This document shows positions 5,745-10,996 of a stretch of DNA of 10,996 bases, in pieces. Source of the DNA: an uncultured Lachnospiraceae bacterium (GTDB lineage: Bacteria > Bacillota > Clostridia > Lachnospirales > Lachnospiraceae); assembly GCA_948438565.1 (NCBI GenBank), contig CAOJLW010000056.1, positions 1 to 10,996 of the forward strand, written 5' to 3'. Every line of letters starts with the position of its first letter. The stretch's first letter is position 1. Below the pieces are notes generated by a model, which saw nothing but the letters and a program-made list of their open reading frames with translations, had not been told where the DNA came from and did not search any database. Made by a program: the position numbers and the translations under genes.

Positions 5745-6475
5745 AACCAGCCGCCGTCAAAACTGATGACCTGACCGGTTAAATAAGCCGGGGCGTGGGC
5801 CAATTGGAGTAAAAAAGCCGCGACTTCTTCAGGTTTGGCAAAATAGCCTGCCGGGATCTCTTCCTGAAGCTGCGTTCGTTCCTGCGGATGAAATCCGGCG
5901 TTCATATCCGTGTCAATCACGCCGCAGGCAATGGCGTTGACTTGAATGTTGCTGGGGGCTAACTCTTTTGCCAACGCCTTTGTCAGAGCATGGACGCCTC
6001 CTTTTGTAGCGGAATAAGCGGCTTCACAGGATGCTCCATAGAGACCCCAGTCAGAAGAGACATTGAGGATCTTTCCGGATTTTTTTGAAACCATAGAGGG
6101 GATTGCGCATTTGCAGCAGGAAAAAACAGAGGTTAAATTAAACTGCAATATGCGTTCCCAGTCCTCATATTGCATATCGCTTAGCAGTCCGATATAGGAT
6201 ACGCCTGCATTGTTTATTAATACGTCGATTCCGTCGCAAAAATCTTCAATTTGTCGGAACATCTGGCATACAAACGAATAGTCGCCAACATTGCCGCAGC
6301 AGCAAAGCGTCTGGATATGAAATTGCTCCTTCAGGCTTTGTGCAAAGGCCGTCAGTTCTTTTACAGAATGGATACAGTTTAAGGCGAGGTCATATCCCGC
6401 TTTGGCAAAAATGGCGGCGGTGGCGCGGCCAATCCCGCGGGATGCCCCGGTAATAAGAGCGGTTTTTCGTTTCAT
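5741..6475 (-). CDS. ymfI: SDR oxidoreductase, probably EF-P 5-aminopentanone reductase (YmfI type)
   Basis: A 244-residue classical short-chain dehydrogenase/reductase. It has the NAD(P)-binding TGASRGIG at 9-16, NNAG at 88-91, and the catalytic set Asn113, Ser141, Tyr154 and Lys158 (YSATK). The region ASCEAAYSATKGG, the NIQVNAIACGVIDTDMN stretch and the ending LTGQVISFDGGW resemble the Firmicute group annotated as elongation factor P 5-aminopentanone reductase. In Bacillus subtilis YmfI that enzyme completes the modification of EF-P Lys32, helping translation of proline-rich stretches. A FabG-like 3-oxoacyl-ACP reductase is the main alternative. No fab genes or acyl carrier protein adjoin it, which weakly favours the first view. 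The start ATG has AGGAGG about 7 bases upstream. It is cysteine-rich for its family (CCC at 58-60, CCKC at 120-123). It is divergent from hpf. Confidence 0.72.
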   Translation of the reverse strand: MKRKTALITGASRGIGRATAAIFAKAGYDLALNCIHSVKELTAFAQSLKEQFHIQTLCCCGNVGDYSFVCQMFRQIEDFCDGIDVLINNAGVSYIGLLSDMQYEDWERILQFNLTSVFSCCKCAIPSMVSKKSGKILNVSSDWGLYGASCEAAYSATKGGVHALTKALAKELAPSNIQVNAIACGVIDTDMNAGFHPQERTQLQEEIPAGYFAKPEEVAAFLLQLAHAPAYLTGQVISFDGGWF

Positions 6476-6500
6476 AGCGTTTCCTCCTACAACTGGTTTT

Positions 6501-6530
6501 ATTATAATGCAGATGAAGGAGGTCTGTAAC
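6501..6530 (-). promoter_or_regulatory. Promoter for the SDR gene
   Basis: On the minus strand, GTTACA (6530-6525), 18 bases, consensus TATAAT (6506-6501), about 25 bases from the ATG. The -35 is only a partial match. Confidence 0.45.
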
Positions 6531-6571
6531 GTTAAATGTGCCTAAAAATTCTATAAAAATCAGAAAATTTC

Positions 6572-6599
6572 TTGATATTATGTACAAATGTGCTATAAT
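6572..6599 (+). promoter_or_regulatory. Strong promoter for hpf
   Basis: TTGATA (6572-6577), 16 bases, then TGC-TATAAT (6591-6599), an extended -10. The predicted 5' leader is about 48 bases. This is a vegetative sigma-A promoter; no sigma-B or sigma-H motif is evident, although hpf is stress-controlled in some Firmicutes. Confidence 0.7.
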
Positions 6600-6653
6600 T
6601 ATCCATACACAGAGAGAACCCAAGCTGTGAGTAAAGGAAAGGGGCGAGACAAT

Positions 6654-7181
6654 ATGCGTATTACAATTACAGGAAGAAATATTGAATTAACCGAAGGCTT
6701 AAAGAGGGCCGTTGAGGAAAAGCTGGGCAAGCTGGAGAAGTATTTTACCCCTGACACGGATGTTTTCGTTACATTAAGCGTTGAAAAAGAAAGGCAGAAA
6801 ATTGAGGTTACCATACCGGTAAAGGGTAACATTATCCGATCCGAGCAGGTGAGCAACGATCTGTATGTATCGATCGATCTTGTAGAGGAAGTGATTGAAC
6901 GGCAGTTGAAAAAATACAAAAAGAAGATCATCAGCAAACAGCAAAATGCCGTCAGCTTTAAAAAAGAATTTATTGAAAAAGAATCCGATATAGACGATGA
7001 AATCCGCATCATCCGTACCAAAAAATTTGATATGAAGCCGATGTATCCGGAAGATGCGTGTGTACAGATGGAATTATTGGGACATGATTTTTTTGTCTTT
7101 TACAATGCGGAAACAGAACACGTCAATGTCGTATATAAAAGGAAAGGCAACACATACGGACTCATTGAGCCGGATCTGTAA
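6654..7181 (+). CDS. hpf: Long-form ribosome hibernation promoting factor
   Basis: A 175-residue protein with the two parts of long HPF. The N-terminal S30AE/RaiA domain (about 1-100) starts MRITITGRNIELTEGLKRAV and has the LGKLEKYF helix. The C-terminal dimerisation domain (about 118-175) starts KKFDMKPMYPEDACVQMELL and ends VVYKRKGNTYGLIEPDL. A basic and acidic linker (KKYKKKIISKQQ...EKESDIDDE) joins them. The long form binds the 30S decoding region and dimerises 70S ribosomes into inactive 100S particles in stationary phase. I chose ATG 6654, which gives the exact family N-terminus and is preceded by GGAAAGGGG. The longer frame from 6588 begins inside the promoter -10 region and cannot be the start. 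It is a single-gene unit closed by a strong terminator. Confidence 0.95.
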   Translation: MRITITGRNIELTEGLKRAVEEKLGKLEKYFTPDTDVFVTLSVEKERQKIEVTIPVKGNIIRSEQVSNDLYVSIDLVEEVIERQLKKYKKKIISKQQNAVSFKKEFIEKESDIDDEIRIIRTKKFDMKPMYPEDACVQMELLGHDFFVFYNAETEHVNVVYKRKGNTYGLIEPDL

Positions 7182-7194
7182 ACCGGATCGCTCC

Positions 7195-7241
7195 ATTGCC
7201 GCAGTTATGGTTATTCATGCCATAGCTGCGGCAATTTTTTT
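7195..7241 (+). terminator. Strong intrinsic terminator after hpf
   Basis: A 16-bp stem pairs 7195-7210 with 7220-7235 (one G-U pair) around a 9-base loop, followed directly by a run of seven T (7235-7241). It isolates hpf from the downstream regulator gene. Confidence 0.95.
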
Positions 7242-7242
7242 G

Positions 7243-7362
7243 AAAAAATATCTTACCTATCACGGTATTCCGATTTGTGAAATCAAATTTCTTGGAAAGG
7301 CGTATATCCTGGACGGACAAGAGGATATCAGCTTCTTAGCAGTCAATCGTTTTGTTTCATAA
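7243..7362 (+). pseudogene. Possible coding remnant between hpf and the TPR regulator
   Basis: After the hpf terminator one frame reads KKYLTYHGIPICEIKFLGKA, then YILDGQEDISFLAVNRFVS, to TAA at 7360-7362. The residue mix looks protein-like. The only upstream ATG (7207) lies inside the terminator stem and has no ribosome binding site. I do not recognise the sequence. It may be the tail of a lost gene or chance. Confidence 0.2.
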
Positions 7363-7403
7363 AAAAGAATTTGCCTTCTGAACAATGCTTGCCAAAACGC
7401 AAA

Positions 7404-7432
7404 TTGCACATCAAAAGCAAGGGGATTATAGT
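7404..7432 (+). promoter_or_regulatory. Promoter for the HTH-TPR regulator gene
   Basis: TTGCAC (7404-7409), 17 bases, TATAGT (7427-7432). The start site would be near 7439, about 34 bases before the ATG. Confidence 0.55.
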
Positions 7433-7472
7433 AGATATATGGGGAATATTGGAAATAAAAGGGGGGATTCAT

Positions 7473-8399
7473 ATGCCGACATATGGCATGGGAGATGCAA
7501 TACGTGAAATGCGGGTGCGTTTGGGTTACACACAAGAGGAACTGTCATATGGGATTTGCACGACAGGCACGCTCTCCCGGATTGAAAACGGCAAAGCCAT
7601 TGTTTCAAAACGAGTATTTGAGGCTTTATGCGACAGGATGCCCGGTTTGCACCATGTATGGATTTCCTGTGACACCAAAAGCGAGATGCGCCGTTCTAAG
7701 CTCTGCAAACAGATTTTGTTGTATCTGGAATATCGAAAAATGCCGGAAGCAAAAAAGGCCATGGAAGAATACAGACGGATCAAAGACAAGGGGAATCCGT
7801 TTTGCAGACAATTTGAACTGTATACACAGGCTATTTATCAGGCTATTTTAAAAGAGGCTGAACATGAGGTTCTGCCCAAATTACAGAAAGCTCTGGAAAT
7901 TACAATGCCTGCTTATCGGGAACGGCTGCAAACCAAACGGAAAGCGATCCTGCTTACGTATGATGAAGTGTATATTTTGTCTAATATGGCAATCGCCTAT
8001 GCGAGGCGCCGGGACGAAGAAGCCGCGTATCGGATCTTGTCTTTCTTAAAAGAATATTTTGAAAAGCAAGAGTTAGATATTACAGAATCGATGAAAGCCT
8101 ATGCCATGATTTTATGTAATTTTGCCTGGATTATTGAACAACAGGGACGATTTGAAGAAGCAGTAAAACAATGCGATACCGGTATGAAAATTTGTTTCTT
8201 TACAGAAAAGTATACCGTCCTGCCGTATCTGCTGTGCATTAAGGCACGGTGTCTTGCTGCTTCTGGAAATCATAGGATTGCCAAGAAAAGCAAAGAGCAG
8301 GCAAATGCAATTCTTGACATTACAGAAAAATATAGAGGATATGGGAGCTTCGAAGAGTTTTATGAAGCGAAAGACCCCATATTCGTTACTTTCCGTTAG
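7473..8399 (+). CDS. HTH and TPR transcriptional regulator, Rgg/PlcR (RRNPP-like) type
   Basis: A 308-residue protein. ATG 7473 follows GGGGGG (7461-7466); an upstream in-frame extension to 7371 crosses the promoter and is discounted. Residues about 6-58 form an XRE-type HTH (IREMRVRLGYTQEELSYGIC, then TTGTLSRIENGK as the recognition helix). The rest is helical with TPR-like repeats: ILLYLEYRKMPEAKKAMEEY, ILSNMAIAYARRRDEEAAYR, ILCNFAWIIEQQGRFEEAVK and LCIKARCLAASGNHRIAKKS. This plan is that of RRNPP regulators, which often bind short exported peptides, and of Clostridial relatives with no known ligand. No convincing pheromone precursor gene is next to it; the short frames downstream (for example 8412-8447) lack a proper ribosome binding site. 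It is cytoplasmic. It sits just upstream of ddl-murF in the same direction, but has its own promoter and a probable terminator. Confidence 0.82.
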   Translation: MPTYGMGDAIREMRVRLGYTQEELSYGICTTGTLSRIENGKAIVSKRVFEALCDRMPGLHHVWISCDTKSEMRRSKLCKQILLYLEYRKMPEAKKAMEEYRRIKDKGNPFCRQFELYTQAIYQAILKEAEHEVLPKLQKALEITMPAYRERLQTKRKAILLTYDEVYILSNMAIAYARRRDEEAAYRILSFLKEYFEKQELDITESMKAYAMILCNFAWIIEQQGRFEEAVKQCDTGMKICFFTEKYTVLPYLLCIKARCLAASGNHRIAKKSKEQANAILDITEKYRGYGSFEEFYEAKDPIFVTFR

Positions 8400-8427
8400 T
8401 ATATCGTAGGTATGTTCCAAAGGCCAT

Positions 8428-8472
8428 GCGGTTTCAGCAGAAAATAAAGTTTCCTGAAAACGCAATTTTTTA
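8428..8472 (+). terminator. Probable terminator after the TPR regulator, overlapping a second hairpin
   Basis: GCGgTTTCAG (8428-8437) pairs with CTGAAAaCGC (8454-8463) with one mismatch, followed by AATTTTTTAT. The right arm is also the left arm of an alternative stem: TTCCTGAA (8451-8458) with TTCAGGAA (8482-8489), plus inner CAATT/AATTG. The two folds exclude each other. Confidence 0.5.
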
Positions 8473-8500
8473 TATTAATTGTTCAGGAACGGCTGTATGC

Positions 8501-8529
8501 TTGTCATCTAAAATAAAATGAATTACAAT
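8501..8529 (+). promoter_or_regulatory. Promoter for ddl-murF
   Basis: TTGTCA (8501-8506), 17 bases, TACAAT (8524-8529). The transcript would start near 8536, giving a leader of about 38 bases before the ddl ATG. Confidence 0.6.
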
Positions 8530-8573
8530 GGGGGTATTGAAAATAAAATGAATAAAAAAGGTAGGAGAATAGT

Positions 8574-9635
8574 ATGGATATCGTAGTATTGGCCGGGGGG
8601 TTGAGCACAGAGCGGGACGTTTCGTTTAAGACGGGAGGCATGGTTACCAGAGCGTTGCGGAAAAACGGGCATAGGGTGATTTTGCTGGACGTATTTATGG
8701 GATATCAGGAACAAGAGGAGGATATTTCGGATATCTTTGCGCATAGCCTAAAAGCCAGCGCGAGCGAAGGAGGCATTACCGATACGGCGCCCGATTTGGC
8801 AAAGGTTAAGGCGGCCAGGAAGGATACGTCCAACTGTTTTTTTGGGCCGAATGTAATTGCAATGTGCAAAATGGCGGATATTGTTTTTTTGGCGCTCCAT
8901 GGCGAGGATGGGGAAAACGGCAAGGTGCAGGCTACGTTTGATCTGTTTGGCATCCGTTATACCGGAACCGGATATTTGGGTAGCGCGATTGCGATGGATA
9001 AGGGGTTAAGCAAATTCTTTTTCCAAAAACAGGGGATTCCTGTGCCAAATGGGATCAAAATGGAAAAATCCGCCCGGATAGATCAATTTGAAAAAACGGG
9101 GTTACAACTGCCGTGTGTGGTCAAACCCTGTTGCGGAGGTTCCAGTATCGGCGTTTCTATTGTGCGAACCGCGGAGGAATATACGCAGGCGCTAGACGAG
9201 GCCTTTTGCCTGGAGGACGCTGTCATTATAGAAGATTACGTGGAGGGCAGGGAGTTTTCCGTAGGCGTAATTGCAGGAGAGGCGCTTCCGGTGATTGAGA
9301 TTGCGCCGTTGGAGGGTTTTTATGATTATAGGAATAAATATAAAGCAGGCAGCGCGGTAGAGACTTGCCCGGCCGACATTCCGTCCGAAGTTAGTGAGCG
9401 GATGCAGGGATATGCAGTGGCCGCGGCGCAGGCGCTTGGTCTGGACACCTATTCCCGTATGGATTTTATTATGGATCGGGCCGGAGGGATTGTCTGTTTG
9501 GAAGCCAATACCCTGCCCGGGATGACGGCTACCAGCTTGCTGCCGCAGGAAGCGCAGGCGGTTGGCATGGATTTTAGCGCGCTTTGTGAAAAAGTGATTC
9601 AGATTTCATTACAAAAGTACGGAGGCCAAGATTGA
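8574..9635 (+). CDS. ddl: D-alanine--D-alanine ligase
   Basis: A 353-residue cytoplasmic enzyme of the ATP-grasp family that joins two D-alanines for cell-wall synthesis. It shows the N-terminal GGLSTERDVS (8-17) with the Glu that binds the first D-Ala. HGEDGENG follows at 109-116, then AMDKGLSK, the glycine-rich ATP loop KPCCGGSSIGVS (about 184), and the omega-loop FYDYRNKY (about 247-254). The family end motif is EANTLPGMT (about 310). The Tyr-containing omega loop is that of D-Ala-D-Ala ligases rather than the VanA-type D-lactate enzymes. An insert of about 45 residues (about 45-95, Ala/Asp-rich) lies between the first strand-helix unit and HGEDGE, and explains the slightly long protein; related Clostridial ligases share it. 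ATG 8574 has AGGAG at 8563-8567. murF follows after two bases or less. Confidence 0.95.
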   Translation: MDIVVLAGGLSTERDVSFKTGGMVTRALRKNGHRVILLDVFMGYQEQEEDISDIFAHSLKASASEGGITDTAPDLAKVKAARKDTSNCFFGPNVIAMCKMADIVFLALHGEDGENGKVQATFDLFGIRYTGTGYLGSAIAMDKGLSKFFFQKQGIPVPNGIKMEKSARIDQFEKTGLQLPCVVKPCCGGSSIGVSIVRTAEEYTQALDEAFCLEDAVIIEDYVEGREFSVGVIAGEALPVIEIAPLEGFYDYRNKYKAGSAVETCPADIPSEVSERMQGYAVAAAQALGLDTYSRMDFIMDRAGGIVCLEANTLPGMTATSLLPQEAQAVGMDFSALCEKVIQISLQKYGGQD

Positions 9636-9637
9636 AA

Positions 9638-10996
9638 ATGAAAAAAATGACATTGAATAATATTTGTGAATGCTGTGACGGCGTTTATAGTGGCGATGAA
9701 AGTAAACTGGATACGGAGGTGTCCGGTATTGCCATTGACAGCCGCAAGGTTCCAACAGGCGGTCTGTTTGTAGCCATCCGAGGAGAACGAGTAGATGGAC
9801 ATAGTTATATTCCGGCGGCAATGAGGGCCGGGGCGATTGCCTGTCTGGTCGAAACGCCGCAGGAGGGGGTAGATATACCGTGTATTTTGGTGCGTTCCAC
9901 CTTGGAGGCGCTCAGAAGGATGGCTGCGTATTATCGTCAGTCCTTAGATGTTCGCGTGGTTGGAATTAGCGGAAGCGTTGGAAAAACAAGCACCAAGGAA
10001 ATGGTTGCCGCCGTGTTAGGAGAACAGTATATGGTACATAAGACCGCGGGGAATTTCAATAATGAAATTGGCTTGCCGCTTACGGTTTTTGGGATTACGG
10101 AGCATCATCAGGTAGCCGTATTGGAAATGGGGATTTCCAATTTTGGGGAAATGCACCGTCTGGCGGAAATCGCCAATCCTGACATAGCTATCATAACCAA
10201 TATTGGGTTATGTCATTTGGAAAATCTGGGTAGCCGGGATGGGGTTTTAAAAGCCAAAACAGAGATGTTTGCGCATCTGAGGGAAGGAGCTACCGTGATT
10301 TTAAACGGCGACGACGATAAGCTGGCAGTTGTGCCGCCGATAAACGGCAAGAAGCCGGTATTTTATGGAAAAGAAAAAGGAGATGTTTTTGCAACGGAAT
10401 TGCAACTGCTAGGGATGGAAGGCATCCGCATGAAGCTGCATATGCATGGAGCGTGCAGGACGGTGACGATTCCAATCCCCGGGGAGCATACGGCCTATAA
10501 CGCTTTGGCGGCTGCCTGCGCCGGAGACGCCTGCGGTATGGATTTGGATGCGATTTGCCGTGGACTTGAGAAAGCAAAGACGATTAGCGGCAGGAGTAAT
10601 TTTATCCAGAACGGCAAGATAACGGTGATTGACGACTGCTATAATGCAAATCCGGTGTCTATGCGCGCTTCCATCGACGTTTTAAGTCAGGCGTCCGGCA
10701 GGAAAATAGCCGTATTGGGCGATATGGGGGAGCTTGGCATAGATGAGTGCAAGTTGCACGCGCAAGTGGGACGCTATGTGGCCCAAAAGCAGATCGATTT
10801 GCTTTTTTGCGCCGGAGGGTTATGCAAAGAAATGGCTCGGGCGGCAGAAAATCTGCCGGACAGCCATACGGCCGTTTCCTATTTTGAGCAAAAAGAAGAT
10901 CTGCTCAACGCGCTTATTCCGGCAATCCAAAGCGGGGATACGATTTTAGTAAAATCGTCCCATTTTATGCAGTTTTTTGAGATTGTGGTAGCTTTT
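9638..10996 (+). CDS. murF: UDP-N-acetylmuramoyl-tripeptide--D-alanyl-D-alanine ligase (partial at right edge)
   Basis: About 453 codons are visible and the frame is open at the edge, so only the last few residues are missing. MurF adds the D-Ala-D-Ala made by Ddl to UDP-MurNAc-tripeptide. Visible features are the N-terminal substrate domain with IAIDSRKVPTGGLFVAIRG, the ATP loop GISGSVGKTSTKE (109-121), and GNFNNEIGLPLT. The central Mur-ligase EMG, TNIG.CHLENLGS and DDCYNANPVSM come next, and the C-terminal LGDMGELG and GDTILVKSS finish the visible part. The ribosome binding site is GGAGG at 9621-9625. Two starts fit: ATG 9638 (12 bases away), or TTG 9632 (6 bases away, overlapping the ddl stop as TTGA), which would add two residues. 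I give the ATG but the TTG has the better spacing. The tight junction shows a ddl-murF operon with likely translational coupling. Confidence 0.94.
   Translation, partial: MKKMTLNNICECCDGVYSGDESKLDTEVSGIAIDSRKVPTGGLFVAIRGERVDGHSYIPAAMRAGAIACLVETPQEGVDIPCILVRSTLEALRRMAAYYRQSLDVRVVGISGSVGKTSTKEMVAAVLGEQYMVHKTAGNFNNEIGLPLTVFGITEHHQVAVLEMGISNFGEMHRLAEIANPDIAIITNIGLCHLENLGSRDGVLKAKTEMFAHLREGATVILNGDDDKLAVVPPINGKKPVFYGKEKGDVFATELQLLGMEGIRMKLHMHGACRTVTIPIPGEHTAYNALAAACAGDACGMDLDAICRGLEKAKTISGRSNFIQNGKITVIDDCYNANPVSMRASIDVLSQASGRKIAVLGDMGELGIDECKLHAQVGRYVAQKQIDLLFCAGGLCKEMARAAENLPDSHTAVSYFEQKEDLLNALIPAIQSGDTILVKSSHFMQFFEIVVAF

Noticed and set aside
6588..6653. Longer hpf starting at 6588
   Set aside because: The codon lies in the spacer of the promoter, before the transcription start; ATG 6654 gives the conserved MRITITGRN start.
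10290..10577. 95-codon minus-strand frame inside murF
   Set aside because: Antisense shadow of a clearly recognised gene, with a low-complexity Arg/Pro-rich product.

Overview
The window looks like a chromosomal stretch from a spore-forming, moderate-GC Firmicute, probably a Lachnospiraceae-type Clostridium. The evidence is the end of a spore maturation gene (spmA), long-form hibernation factor hpf, the style of the ddl-murF pair, AGGAGG-type ribosome binding sites, sigma-A promoters and an ECF sigma/membrane-protein pair. There are no rRNA or tRNA genes, CRISPR arrays or complete insertion sequences.

Layout. 1-284 is the 3' end of spmA with a terminator on its stop codon. 285-869 is an AT-rich gap with a promoter, a ribosome binding site and what looks like a decayed small gene. 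870-2803 (minus) is an ECF sigma factor followed, with an ATGA overlap, by its putative membrane-anchored partner, whose reading frame is broken by an in-frame TAA at codon 19. 2804-3140 is a divergent regulatory region. It holds a good promoter followed by a 159-163 bp element bounded by a perfect 16-bp inverted repeat that can fold into a multi-branched structure. 3141-3716 is an HD-domain hydrolase. 3857-5104 is a ROK-family transcriptional regulator, convergent with a small XRE regulator (5280-5621, minus). 5741-6475 (minus) is an SDR resembling the EF-P 5-aminopentanone reductase, divergent from hpf (6654-7181). 7473-8399 is an HTH+TPR regulator of the Rgg/PlcR (RRNPP-like) type. 8574-10996 is ddl followed by murF, cut by the right edge.

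How the genes relate. ddl and murF act in sequence in peptidoglycan precursor synthesis: Ddl makes D-Ala-D-Ala and MurF ligates it to UDP-MurNAc-tripeptide. They form an operon with its own promoter, behind the TPR regulator. hpf and the EF-P-type SDR both concern the ribosome but are divergent, with separate promoters. The remaining genes are mostly single-gene units.

The most notable items are the 2942-3104 inverted-repeat element (structured leader RNA or TA-flanked MITE), the nonsense-interrupted sigma partner, the decayed gene at 403-678, and mutually exclusive hairpins between the TPR regulator and ddl.
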